Shown one piece after another: positions 40,142-51,582 of a DNA stretch of 64,000 nucleotides. This stretch comes from Ficedula albicollis (taxonomy: Eukaryota; Chordata; Aves; Passeriformes; Muscicapidae). Where the stretch lies: assembly GCF_000247815.1 (NCBI RefSeq), contig NC_021673.1:107027174-107091173 (forward strand), read 5' to 3'. The translations under genes and the position numbers were made by a program. Under the pieces are notes generated by a model. The model made no database searches. It worked only from the letters and a program-made list of their open reading frames with translations, and had not been told where the DNA came from. How positions within the stretch are numbered: position 1 is the stretch's first letter; every line of letters starts with the position of its first letter.

Positions 40142-42785
40142 GTTGGCTTTAAACTGTATTATGCAATTCATGAAGCAGCATGAACTCTGTAATAAACTGT
40201 ATCATGCAACTTGGGAAATGGATGATACTGTGAAACTCAGTTCAACATTGTCAACAGTAAGAGAGAGTATCTGCAGTGACATAGTAATTTATTGTATTTT
40301 AATATATAAGTAACTGTTGAGTGAAAAAAAAATTAAATGTAATTTGACAAAGTAAAAAAAATACTATGCACCAAACTCAATTTAATTTAATTTTTCTGTA
40401 TTACCCTTTTGTCACTAGTATTTCAAGAAGCTAGGCTGAAAATTGTTTCAATTGATATGCACACTTAATCTGCTGCTTTGGTAGAATTGCTTTTGCCTAG
40501 TTACTTTTGACAATGGCAAAAAAGAAAAACAACAAAGAAAACAGAGTTTAAGAGAAATCTAACACTCGACTGTATTTTTGAAGTCTTGGCAATAAGTAGG
40601 AAAAAAAGAACTCTGTTGATTTTTTGGAGGTCCTTTTTTTCTTGTAGAAGCAAATTGTCCCCTTGAAGCTTCATTGCTTATATTTTGAAAGAAGGAATTA
40701 AGTAGATATTCCGTAAGCCACAAACAAATGTGAGTTAGATTGTCTGAACTCCCTGAACTTCAGCCTATTTCCTGAAGGGAAAAGGTTTTATCTATCTTTG
40801 TAACTGTTTATCTTTGGATGTCTGTGGGTTAGAAATGCTAGGCCTCTCCAAGGTATAAGAGAATACACAGAGGTTTTTCCTCTTGGCATTATCGGTGGAA
40901 TCAACTTTGTTAGGGAAAATAATCCAGTGACAGCAATTGTCCATGACAGCTTGATTAATACTCAGTTCTTGATATTTCCATAATATTTCTGGTTCTCTAT
41001 ATTTTACTCACCAGCCTGAGTTGTTTGGGGGCCATCAGAAATGTTTCTGATGTTGTTTAGCATCTACTTTTGCATTTGTACTTTTGTCTTAGTGCTACAT
41101 GAGAGAATAAATAAACAAATAAATAAATAATGCTGCCTAGTCATCTCAACAATGTGCTCTAAGATGAATGGTTAGAGTGAAATAGAGCTGTCTCATCAAA
41201 TGTGTTTTTATAAATCTTTCAGGTAATTAAAAAAGCTAAATATGAGCCCCAGTGCTCAAGGAATCTGTGATTTGTGACTCTGAGTCCATAAGACAACAAA
41301 TGATTTAATGTGAAATATAAATACTGAGAACCATAGGACTCACTTTAGCCATTAGAAAAATTAACATCATTTGATACTATTCACAGTCCAAAAGGATTAA
41401 CTTCTCATCCTGCCACTGCCAATACCTCTGGTGCCTTCTGAGGAACATCTTCATAAGCAGAGCAATATACCTGGAGAAATGTGAGGTGTGTTCTCAAACT
41501 GCAATCTTCTTTAAATTCTTTTTCCTCTCCTGTTTCTGTCTTATTTATATTTATGAAGATATTCCCAACTCAGCTGCCTCTGATGACTATTACTGTGATG
41601 GTGTTATTATAAAATAGAGAGGCTGATAACCATTTAGATCTTTGCTATCAAAGCTAAAATATTAAGCCTCCTCTCCCCCCCACCAATTCCCCCATAACTC
41701 CCAAACCAAAAAAAGCCCACAAAAAAAGCAGGCAAAAGCAATTTGTTATATGCTTGACTTAGGTATCCTAGTAAGATTGTTTGCTCTGTAATGGAATTGT
41801 GCTTTTTTGAGGTAATTAGGTCCCAAGTTGATTTGCTCTCTTCTCTTTTACAGAATATATCACATTATTACTACTTGGAAGACAGGAAAGCCCTATGTAA
41901 AAGGCACCTTTTTCTTGCAAATGAATAAGCTTGTATTTTCTTGGATAGAGACGATGAAGAGAGCTTGCATTGACAGTGCCAGAAATTGCACCATAGCTTA
42001 GAAATTGATAGGATGTAACACCTCACCCTCGTTAGGAAGAACTGATTTTGTGCCCTAAGTTTTTATTACAGAATAGTGTCTTTCCACCAGAACCAGGAAG
42101 GATGAAGTAACAAAATGAGACACCTATTTAGGAAGGAGTCTCCACATCCTCTTTAGGTGGGGATAGTTCTTCACAACTAACTTCAGTACACCAGTGTGAT
42201 TGTTCAGGTCTCAGTGGGGCAGAGGCCCTGTCCCTGTGGCAGTGATGCCTCAGAGGAAGGGGGGAGGTCTGACATATCCTTCTTCCTAACATCCTCATTG
42301 CCTAGCTGAAGGCAGCCCCTAATCAGGATGTACATTGCATTTCAGGAGCACCAAACTCTTGAGGAGAGGAGGAGGAGGAGGCAGAGGAGCTCCCACAGGT
42401 GATCTGAGTCACGCTGCTTTTCCAGCCTGGAGGTGCCTAAGTATGTGCTCTGGTGATGAGCAGATAGGGGAACAACTGAGCCAATGAAAATGAGGCTCCT
42501 TTCTTCTCTTTTGCTCAAAAAGGATTTTAAGACCAGAAAACAATTTACAGTTCTAATGTGGATTCACATCATACATCTTTGGGCAGTTTGCTGTAGTGAT
42601 TAATACCTGTGGTGAGAAAAATCTGATGAATCCCATTGTGTGAAAGAAGAGGAAAGGAAATCTTCCTGGAGGAACCTGGATCCTCCAACCATCTTGATCA
42701 CAGAAGACACATGGAAAGGTGGCTCTCCTTAGAAAGGTGGACCTCCCAAGACACATGGAGGCATAATAAGAACAGAAAATATTTA
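40142..42785. other. Unannotated non-coding stretch
   Basis: No gene or transposon recognised. A short AAAT/AAAC-type microsatellite lies at 41105-41130. A GA-rich patch with gaggagg repeats occurs near 42361-42390. Confidence 0.6.
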
Positions 42786-43505
42786 GAATTAGAATCATTT
42801 AGGTTGGAAAAGACCTGTAAGATCATTGAGTCCAACCATTAACCCAGCACTGCCAAGTCCACCACTAAACCATGTCCCAAGGTGCCACATCTACATGTCT
42901 TTTAAATACCTCCAAGGCTGGTTACTCAACCACTTCCCTGGGCAAGCCTTACTGTGAAGAAATTTTTCCTTATGCCAATCTACACCTCCCCTTGCACGAT
43001 TGGAGACCATTTTTTGGTCTTACCATTTGCTGCTTGGGAGAAGAGGTCAACCTCCACCTTACCACAGCCTTCTTCCAGATGATTGTAAAGAGCAGTAAAG
43101 ACGTTCTTCAGCCTCCTTTTCTGCAGGCTAAATACCTCTCAGCCCCCTCAGCTGCTCCTCATAAGACCGGTCCTTCAGACTTCACCAGTTCCATTGCCTT
43201 CTCTGGACATGCTCCAGTGTCTCAATGTCTTTTTCCAAAGCTGGACACAGCATTTGATGTCTGGCCTCACCAGTGCTAAGTGCAGGGGGATAACCACTGC
43301 CCTGGTCCTGCTGGCCAGGATGCCACTGGCCTTCTTGGCCATCTGGGCACACACTGGCTCACATTCAGCTGCTGTGAGCCAGCACCCCCAGGTCCTTTTA
43401 CCCCAGGCAGATTTCCAGCTACCCTGTCCCAAGGCTGTAGCGCTGCACGGGGTGCAGGGTCCAGCACTTTGCTCTGTTGAGTCTCATCTAATCAGCCTTG
43501 GTTCA

Positions 43506-43790
43506 TCAATCCAGCCAGTCCAGATCCTTCTGCAGACCCTTCCTGCCCTTCAGCAGATCAATACTCCTGCCCAGCTTGGTGTCATCTGCAAAAAGACTGA
43601 GGTTGCACATAGTCACCTTGTGTGGGTCATTGGTAAAGGTATCAAACAGGACTGACCCCAATAGTGACAGTCCAGGGGATCCCATTTGTGACTGGCCATC
43701 AGCTGGATGTAACTCCTTCCACCACCATTCCCTGGGCCCAGCCATCCAGACACATTCTTGCCCAGTGAACAGTGCACATGTCCAAGCCAT
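43506..43790 (-). pseudogene. Decayed CR1 reverse-transcriptase fragment
   Basis: This 94-codon open stretch on the minus strand contains FADD at residues 67-70, the catalytic FADD/YADD box of the RT palm domain, followed by TKLGRSIDLLKGRKGLQKDL, a typical CR1 continuation. Upstream residues around 46-55 (SVLFDTFTND) match the conserved strand-and-turn before the active site, but the preceding GVPQG box is disrupted. It is a relic inside the surrounding CR1 and not an independent gene. In a live element the protein would copy the element RNA at the genomic nick. Confidence 0.85.
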
Positions 43791-43877
43791 GTGCAGTCAG
43801 GGTCTCCAGGAGCAGCTGTGGGAAGCAGTGCCAAAGGCTTCACTGAAGTCCAGGTAGGCAGTACCCAGAGCCTGCCC

Positions 43878-43961
43878 CTTCCACTAAGTGGGTCACTTTG
43901 CCATGGAAAGACGTCAACGCTTCCACTAAGTGGGTCACTTTGCCATGGAAAAACGTCAACG
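43878..43961. repeat. 42-bp tandem duplication inside CR1
   Basis: Copies start at 43878 and 43920 with cttccactaagtgggtcact. They differ at one internal position (atggaaag/atggaaaa). The duplication interrupts the CR1 ORF2 colinearity, so it arose after insertion. Confidence 0.95.
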
Positions 43962-43996
43962 TGGCCAAGCAGGAGCTGCCTTTCGCAAACTCACAC

Positions 43997-44140
43997 TGGC
44001 TGTGCCTGATCCCCTGGCTGTCCTGCACGTGCTGCATGATGGCACTCAGGATCTGCTCCACACCCTTATGGCTGTGCCTGATCCCCTGGCTGTCCTGCAC
44101 ATGCTGTGTGATGGCACTCAGGATCTGCTCCACACCCTTA
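43997..44140. repeat. 72-bp tandem duplication inside CR1
   Basis: Copies start at 43997 and 44069 with tggctgtgcctgatcccctg. They differ at two positions or so (cacgtgctgcatg/cacatgctgtgtg). This is a second post-insertion duplication in the same CR1. Confidence 0.95.
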
Positions 44141-44600
44141 CCCAGAACTGACAGGCCTGTACTGCCCTGCATCCTCCTTCCAGTCCTTCTTGTAGGTGGC
44201 CATCACATTTTCAAAGCTCCAGTCAAATGGGACCTCCCCAGTTTGTCAAGACTGCTGGTAAATGAAATAAATTGACTCTCTGAACACTTCCACCAGCTCT
44301 CTCAGCACACTTGTGTGGCTCCTACCCAGCCACATGGACTTGTGTGTGTCTGTGTGGTGTAGCAAGTCACTGACCATTTTCCCTTGGATTAGGGAGCTTA
44401 ATTCTTGTGCCCATCCAAATCTTCCAGCTGGTCTTACTAATAAACACTAGGGCAAAATCATTAGGTACCTTGGCACATCATTTCTGTCACTCTGTTTCCC
44501 CCCATACCCAATAAAGGGTGGAGATTCTCCTCAGCCCTCCTTCTGTTGTTAATGCATTTACAGGAAAAATAATAGTCTTTTACTGCAGTTCTTTAATTGA

Positions 44601-45929
44601 GTGAGGGAAAAGATCAATAAACATATGAAAGTTGTATATGCCATGCTTTTTTTCTCTATGTTAAAGATCATAAGTGATAGGCTAACATTCCTCTGCTAGC
44701 TGCTTTGCACACTATACTTTGTCGCTCAGTAAAACCCATTAGGTTATTTTTTATTAATGTGGGATATTCAATATGCTGGAACTGAAACAGGACGTGGCTT
44801 TGTAACCAGCTGAGAGGACAATGTATTTTAGTTCATCTGCATTTTCTTTATGGAGAGGTTGAGTAACATTTCACTATTTTGGCCCATAAGTCAACTTCCA
44901 GATGCCATTCATACACATTTATACCTCTTTCTTGTATCTTGCTGTCCCTTAAACTATTATTTATTAGCACAAAATGGTGCAGATTTAAATTGGTTAGGTA
45001 ACAATTGAATTTTCCTTCTAAGAAATTTTAAGTAAGATCAAAGAACAGAAAATCATTAGAGAGCAAACTGACTTTCACTAAGCTGAATTAGGTGTGTTAT
45101 GCCCTCAGATTCACCAAGCAGAGTGATACAAATTTCATCAAGTTTTCTGTTCCCTTCAGTACAAACAAACGAGACCAAGCAAAGTCCTCAGGTAAAAAAC
45201 TCATCCAATTGCTCAGGTACAAAGCTCATTCATCACAAGAATTTTGCAAATTAAATAAAACCTTCCTTGAACCTGTGTGGGAAGCTTTTTTATCTTCTTT
45301 CTGTACTTATTTGGGCATTTGAGAAGTAGGAACTCTGCCTTACCTGGTGCTTAAAAGATTTCATGTGTTGTTTCTCCCTTTCTTCCAGTCTTTTGGGACT
45401 GTTTCACAAGACCTTTTGCATGACAAGACATTGCAGATAAATATTCCCCAAGGTGTCTGTACCTGGGCAAGTTCCTGCTGCTAATTAGAGCCGTGTGCCT
45501 TATTGCTGCTGCTGTGGAGCACACACACCCTGCAGCCCTTGTGAAGCCAAGCTGCAGTGCTCACAGGATTAATCACATCTAACATTCACCAGTCCAGGAC
45601 AGAAATTATTGCAACAAATGCCTGTTAATATGTAAATGAGGCCTCTCTTGCTTCTAGCATCATCCTGTAATTACTCAGCTGTTTCTCAAGTGTGATTTAT
45701 TGAATCAGCAATTTATGAAGATGGAATGGCATAACTTAATTTACTTGTGTAGCTTCATTAATGGTTAAAGGGTAGAAATATGCATCGTGTCACTACTCAC
45801 AAATAGTGTTTGTTAGCACTAGAAGTTGATATGGGTCATTTAATTTGTCTATGCAAATTCACTTACATGTGCTCTGAAATCAGCAGCTCCTCAACAAGCT
45901 TGTCTCTCAAATGTTTCCTGCAGCATTCC
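44601..45929. other. Unannotated non-coding stretch
   Basis: Unique AT-rich sequence with no recognised gene or element. Weak CR1 similarity may extend a short way past 44600. Confidence 0.6.
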
Positions 45930-46095
45930 CTCACGGCTTGAGCATCTAATCTTAAAGACAAGCTCTGAGGAAACAGCAACAGCTGGTGCTAAGCAAAAAA
46001 ATTAAATAGTTACTCACGGCTTGAGCATCTAATCTTAAAGACAAGGTCTGAGGAAACAGCAACAGCTGGTGCTAAACAAAAAAATTAAATAGTTA
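45930..46095. repeat. Two-copy tandem duplication, 83-bp unit
   Basis: Copies start at 45930 and 46013 with ctcacggcttgagcatctaa. Two substitutions separate them (aagctctg/aaggtctg, ctaagc/ctaaac). Each copy holds a seven-A run near its end. Confidence 0.95.
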
Positions 46096-47610
46096 GATTA
46101 ATTGAGTAATAGCAATATTTGGTAATTAGTGAGGAACTGACAGCATTCCTTGTTATTGTGTCACTTCTGAACGCAAAGTTAAATGAAAACTGTATGTATT
46201 ATAGAGTTTGAAACAATATATGTAACCATCAAAATAACTGTGTGCTGTAATTTCATCCATGAGTACAATGTGTTAGGAATCTGAGTGCTGAAGACAATAC
46301 TTGACAATCTTAATCACTAAAAGAGGCATAATATATACAGCTTGAATTCTTTTCTTTCAGTTGCCTTGCACTACTGAATATCTCAGTTATAGGAATGGTG
46401 GGGAATGCAAATTAAACAGTTTTTGGAACAAAAGCTTTCATGTTTGTCTGAAAGTGGTAGGGCACAACAAGCAGAAGCAACTTTCTTGAATTTAAAGGAA
46501 ATTGTCATTGTAAAATACAATACAAGATTAAGATCTGAAAAACAAATTTCTTCATTGTTTACCTCATCAACTACTTCTTCATTCCAAGAACTGAGCCTTT
46601 GGTTTACATAATATCAGATATAGCTTTGAAGGCTTTTCAGCAGAAAAAAGGTAAAGATGGAATCTGGCCTTAAGTTAATTGTAAACATTTAAAATATATT
46701 TTAAGAATGTATAAAGAAAAGTGAGCATGGTAATTAATCCCTGCTCCTGCTAAAGACATCACGGAGTTTTAAAAGGACACTTGAAATACAGATAACTAAG
46801 TAGCAATCAAAATTTCAGATCTCAGACCAGGGGAATGATTATTCTTTCCTTTCTGGTAAAGTCTTTTAAACCTCTGACTTTGTACTGGCAGTAGAAACAC
46901 TCATTATTACATATGACAAAGAACTCTTTCTTTCAAAACACCTTATTAAGTCACCAGCTGAGTCTGGTACCAAGTTTTAGAGTGTGGGAATAATGACAGC
47001 CAACTGCTCAGCCATGTGCAGTGGGTGCTATCCCCATGAGAAAGGTCAGGGGAAGATGACAGGATGCCAGTTAATAATACACGTCTGAAGCAAGGATCCT
47101 CACTGGACCATCAAAAGTGCAATGGTCTGTGGACAATTGTGTTTTGTCTTTGAAACCGAGCACTGGCACTCAGGTTTGTATCATCACAAAAGAATAATAC
47201 CAGATGGCATCAGAAACAGAGGTTTTCTGGTTTGCTTCTTTTAATTACTGTCTGAGGAGAAAATGGCCTTTGCTGATGTCTTAAACAATAATTGTTCTGG
47301 TTTTCATAAAGAGTGACAGAGAAAAATGAGGGACAAGGAATTTGCTCAGAATTTTTTTCCCTTAGAAAGACTTCCTTGATTAGATTGAATGTGGAGCTCT
47401 GACAACCACAACTATATGTATCTCTTCATTACATGATGCTTTGTAGTAGCACTACAATATTTTTATTGTCAGCACTGAGGAAGGTGGCAAGTAGAAGAGA
47501 AATAGAGCTGTGCTGGGGAAGCTGGGCAATTGTATAATGGGCCACACACTTTCAGGGATATGTGAAGAGTTGATTTGAGATTGAAACTGAGATATGAAAC
47601 CCCCCAACAT
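46096..47610. other. Unannotated non-coding stretch
   Basis: Unique AT-rich sequence. No gene, transposon or duplication recognised. Confidence 0.6.
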
Positions 47611-48160
47611 TGATAGCGTAGGGTTAAAATGTTTCTAAAACATGGGAATTGTATACAATAGATTCAGGGGGCGAAAGGTTGGGTCTGGTAGGCCTGGAAA
47701 AGGGAACTAAGCCCTGGGAACAAACGTTGAGCTTTGTCTGCACCTGCGCAATCATCATATGATAAATAATACAATTGTTAAATATAGCGATTGTTTGATA
47801 ATTGAATATAAGTATTGTTTAATCATAATAAGAATCATGAGAAATGATGTAATCATAACAAGAATCATGAGAAAGGATATTTGGGTGATAGCGTAGGGTT
47901 AAAATGTTTCTAAAACATGGGAATTGTATACAATAGATTCAGGGGGCGAAAGGTTGGGTCTGGTAGGCCTGGAAAAGGGAACTAAGCCCTGGGAACAAAC
48001 GTTGAGCTTTGTCTGCACCTGCGCAATCATCATATGATAAATAATACAATTGTTAAATATAGCGATTGTTTGATAATTGAATATAAGTATTGTTTAATCA
48101 TAATAAGAATCATGAGAAATGATGTAATCATAACAAGAATCATGAGAAAGGATATTTGGG
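47611..48160. repeat. 275-bp tandem duplication within LTR U3
   Basis: Copy 1 is 47611-47885 and copy 2 is 47886-48160. I see no difference between them by eye. Inside each copy a smaller repeat of about 30 bp (taatcataataagaatcatg / taatcataacaagaatcatg) is visible, so the segment has duplicated at two scales. Confidence 0.97.
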
Positions 48161-48264
48161 AGGTCCTGATGAAAATTACAAGAATTCATGCTTGGATAAG
48201 ATCAATGTACACAATAGAACAATATGGGTTTAATAATTAATATAAAGTTACGTAATGAAAAGGG

Positions 48265-48272
48265 TATAAAAA
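48265..48272 (+). promoter_or_regulatory. LTR TATA box
   Basis: tataaaaa preceded by ggg, placed about 70 bp before AATAAA in the LTR. It would start transcription at the U3/R boundary near 48295. Confidence 0.7.
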
Positions 48273-48338
48273 CATGTCCATCTCAAATCCATGTCGGAGT
48301 CAGATTTGGGTTTGTACCCCTGATTCCCAGAGCTCTTC

Positions 48339-48344
48339 AATAAA
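48339..48344 (+). terminator. LTR polyadenylation signal
   Basis: AATAAA in the context cttcaataaaagcacc, at the expected place near the end of R. Confidence 0.65.
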
Positions 48345-48391
48345 AGCACCTGCATATAATCATCCTGTGATTATGTGTTTCTACACTAACA

Positions 48392-49558
48392 ATATGTTCT
48401 TAAAAATCTACACTCTCCTCTTTTCTTTATTCCTCCTTCCTATCACTCCTCTGAGAATTTTCTTCTGTTCCTTCCTGATGACTAGGATAGTGTTAGGTCA
48501 GATCTTAGATACCAAGGAATGCAGATGCCTAGCAGCCTCCTTGGTCCCGTACATCTCACCACCTTCTCTTCTTGTTGCATGTGTGACACTTTACCAAATA
48601 CAGTGCCAGCAAGTGTGAAAGGTCTGGCCTACCTGAGCTTGATTCAATTAAGAAACAATGCTGCTTGAAAATTTACCAGACCAGACCCTGAAAGTAGAGA
48701 GTTGCCAGCTGAGCCATTGTAATTCCCTTCGCAAGGGGTCAATGGGCAGCAGAGGGTTGGCAATTAGTGAGATTGTATTTCGTTCAGTCTTTTCTCCTCC
48801 TAATTACCATGACAATTTGATCTCATTGGGCACCTGTTCTGACCTCTGAGGGACTTGCTTTTGGGTGGAGACAGTCACAGAGCAAAATAGTGCTGAAATC
48901 TCCTGCAGTTCCAATATCCTCTGCTTAGCTGCCTCTTTCCCCCATCTACCTGTAAAGTGGGATCCATCAGCACTCACATGTGCAAACTCCTGGGCCCCGC
49001 TTCAGCACTGGCAGGGGGAGGGAATCAGCACCAAGTGCAAGGACAGGGTCCAAGACACTGCTACAGCCATCCTCCTGCAGCACTGCTTGGACAGCCTAGG
49101 AGCTGTAGGACAACAGCCACAGAACTGACTTTGCTATATGTTGCTATGCATAGTGTCACCATCTAATAATTTTGTCATCCTGAAGTGCAGTGGACAATTC
49201 AAATTGTGATATTCCTAGAGTTCTTAAAATACCATTGTCTTTTATTATGCTCTTTCTAGCTTTGACACTGGCTTGCCTGGGGAAATTACACAATCTTTAT
49301 GCTTCATTTTCCTCCATCAGGAAGATAATATAATTGTAGAATTACATTACGTTACAGTGCTATGGGGACATAATATGTCAAGTCTTGAAGCAGAACACCT
49401 GCCTCTGAGCAGAATGATGCTGCATATCATAATCTCTTTCTCTTAGTTTTTACTGTCCCAGACATATTGCCCCTCCCACATAGCTTCTCTGCTACAGGAC
49501 ATACAAAGCTAGCTTGGATGTCCCTTTACCTACAGTCGTCAGACTTCCAACAGTTTTC
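48392..49558. other. Unannotated non-coding stretch
   Basis: No gene or transposon recognised. The part near 48900-49110 is richer in G and C with CTG/CAG-type words but has no coding or repeat signature I can name. Confidence 0.55.
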
Positions 49559-49702
49559 ATGGAATCACAGAATATTCTGAGTTGGAAGGGACCCACAAGG
49601 ATCATGGAGTCCAGCTCTCATGTGAATGGCTCATACAGGGATCTAGCCTGTGACCTTGGATGATGATGTTAGAGCCATCCTCTAACTGGCTGAGCTAGGC
49701 AC
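49559..49702 (-). mobile_element. tRNA-Ile-derived SINE with CR1 tail (TguSINE1-like)
   Basis: Read on the minus strand, the head (49702 downward) is tRNA-like: box A tagctcagccagttaga (49681-49697) and box B ggctagatccc (49638-49648). Both match tRNA-Ile with a few changes. The body then passes into gagctggactccatgatcc, ttgtgggtcccttccaact and a final attctgtgattcc, a CR1-type 3' tail. This head-plus-tail structure is that of the passerine SINE called TguSINE1, which is mobilised by CR1. The name comes from memory of the family; the tRNA and tail structure is seen directly. It is not a functional tRNA gene. Confidence 0.85.
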
Positions 49703-49703
49703 T

Positions 49704-50418
49704 AAGAGTCACAAGACTATGCTCATGAACAACAGAAGGCAACCAGATCTGCAATCCTCTCTTTCCAGGTCTTTCCAGGTAGTCACGCAAAACCACGCAA
49801 AACCAACAGCAGCCTTATGTTACAATCACAAGAGGGCTTTATTGAAGATAAACAGATAACAACTAACATGTGACCATAGGATATTGATAACCATTGCTGG
49901 GGTCAACAGTTTCTGCTTGCACTGTAGTCTCACCTCCTTCTCCTTTAAATCTCCATCTCAGCTTTTTCACAAACTGAATTACTGCTAGCCCAAATGTGCT
50001 ACCTTTACCTCCACAGAAAGGTAGTAGGTTCTTTTCAGCACCTTCACAATATGGGTAAGATGTGATATTTCTTTAAGCTGCCTCATTACAATGCCAACTG
50101 CATAATGCTGGACAGTACCAATTTTACCATAATGGCTCCAAATGTCATATATGTAAAACTGAGAAATCCTTGCCTCCCAGTCTTCTATAAAATATAGCAG
50201 ATGTACCACAGATATGAAGGCAGCTGTCTCTTCAGGAAATTAGTGGTGAAATAATTTATCTTCCACCATAATACCTGTGGACTGCTCATCCTTATGAAAT
50301 CATCTGAACGGGTCTCCAGCTATCCTAAAGAATTTGGCTGTAGCTTGGGACTAGTTCAAATACTTAAAAGTCTGTTTGTTGAAAGCTAAAAACTTTACTT
50401 AGAAGACTCCTTTTGCAT
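49704..50418. other. Unannotated non-coding stretch
   Basis: No feature recognised apart from a short direct repeat (ctttccaggt twice, 49769-49790, and aaccacgcaaaacca nearby). Confidence 0.55.
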
Positions 50419-50785
50419 TGTATTGGGTTTGCATGGCCAGGTTTTGGTAGCAGGGGGGCTAGAGAAGAGGTTTCTGTAAAAAGCTGATTGAAGTTTGTTC
50501 CATGTCCAGCAGAGCCAATGTCCAAGGCAGCTCTGAGAAGGACGTGTCACTGGCCAAGGCTGGGCCAATCAGAAATGGTGGCAACACCTCTGTGATAGCA
50601 TACTTAGGAAGGAAATAAAAAGTTTATTGTGCAGATGAAATTCTTGCCAGAGCAGGGTGAGGATATGTGAGAGGAACAACTCTGCTGACACCAAGATCAG
50701 TGGAGATGGAGGGGAGGAGGTGTTCCAGGCAACAGAGCTGAAGTTCCCCTGCAGCCTGTGGTGCAGACCATGGAGAGGCAGCTCT

Positions 50786-50886
<101 letters not shown>

Positions 50887-51005
50887 GATGCTGAGATCCC
50901 CCTGCCTGTGGAGGAGATCCACCCCAGAGCAGGTGGACTCTGAATCCGTGGGAAACCATGATGGAGAGCCTCCTATCAGGGACCTGCGGACCTGTGGAGA
51001 GAGGA

Positions 51006-51215
51006 GTCCATGCTGGAGCAGGTTTCTGGTAGGACTTGTGACCTCATGGGGGACCCACACTGGAGCAGGCTGTGCCTGGAGGACTGCACTCCATGTAAGG
51101 GTGACCCACGTTCCAGCAGTCTGTGGAGGACCATTGCCGGTGAAATAGTCTCACCTTGGAGAATTTCATGGAGGACTGTCTCCTTCGGGAGGGACCCACG
51201 CTGGGACAGGGGAAG
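51006..51215 (+). repeat. Degenerate minisatellite of about 47 bp inside the LTR
   Basis: Words like gacccacgctggagcagg recur at 51006, 51052, 51103, 51148 and 51193, spaced 46, 51, 45 and 45 bp. The copies are diverged from each other, so the array is part of the LTR family and older than the insertion. Confidence 0.75.
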
Positions 51216-51389
51216 AACTCCTCTTCCTGAGCAGTGGGAGAAACAACAGGTTTCTGATTATAACCCTCACTCTTTGTCTCCCTTTGCTGCTGGCAGGGGG
51301 TAGGTAGAGCTGGGAGGGAGGGAGGGAGAAACAGGGAGAGTTTTTAACGTCTTTTTTACTTCTCATTTTCCTGCTCTGATTTTGTCAGT

Positions 51390-51395
51390 AATAAA
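51390..51395 (+). terminator. LTR polyadenylation signal
   Basis: AATAAA in gtcagtaataaactcg, in the 3' part of the long LTR. Confidence 0.55.
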
Positions 51396-51582
51396 CTCGA
51401 CTAATTCAAGTCTGAATTAATTCAAGTCTGTTTTGCCTGTGATGGCATTTGGTGAGTGATATCTCCCAGTCCTTATCTCAAGCCATGAACCCTTCATTAT
51501 GTTTTCTCCCCACTGCTGAGTTGTGGACAGAAGCGTTAGAGAGGCTTTGGTGGGTGCCTGGTGTCTAGCCAGTGTATACTCA

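Larger units (their letters stand above)
42786..44600 (-). mobile_element. CR1 LINE, about 1.8 kb, 5'-truncated, antisense
   Basis: The plus strand begins with the reverse complement of a CR1 3' end (gaatcatttaggttggaaa, then cattgagtccaacca) and then follows ORF2 backwards. An open minus-strand stretch (43506-43790) carries the reverse-transcriptase active-site motif FADD followed by TKLG at 43581-43592, preceded by a decayed GSVLGPVLF-like segment. Further upstream, the region near 44509-44560 (cccaataaagggtggagatt, then ttctgttgttaatgcattta) matches the ORF2 linker between endonuclease and RT, encoding NNRRAKENLHPLL-like sequence in intact copies. The endonuclease domain and the 5' UTR are absent. 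Frameshifts, stops and two internal tandem duplications make the copy inactive. Confidence 0.95.
47611..48391 (+). mobile_element. Solo LTR of an endogenous retrovirus, plus strand, U3 duplicated
   Basis: Promoter and polyadenylation signals are spaced as in an avian retroviral LTR: TATA box tataaaaa at 48265, then AATAAA at 48339, about 70 bp apart, implying a short R region. The likely 5' border begins tgatagcgta at 47611 and the 3' border ends near ctaaca at 48391. Both borders are inferred, and no clear target-site duplication was found. The U3 part carries a head-to-tail 275-bp duplication. No gag, pol or env reading frame flanks it, so it is a solo LTR left by recombination. Assignment to an ERVK-like group is a guess. 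Confidence 0.75.

Noticed and set aside
49638..49697. tRNA-Ile gene on the minus strand
   Set aside because: Box A and box B are degenerate, the acceptor stem cannot be paired, and the sequence runs into a CR1 tail. It is a SINE head.
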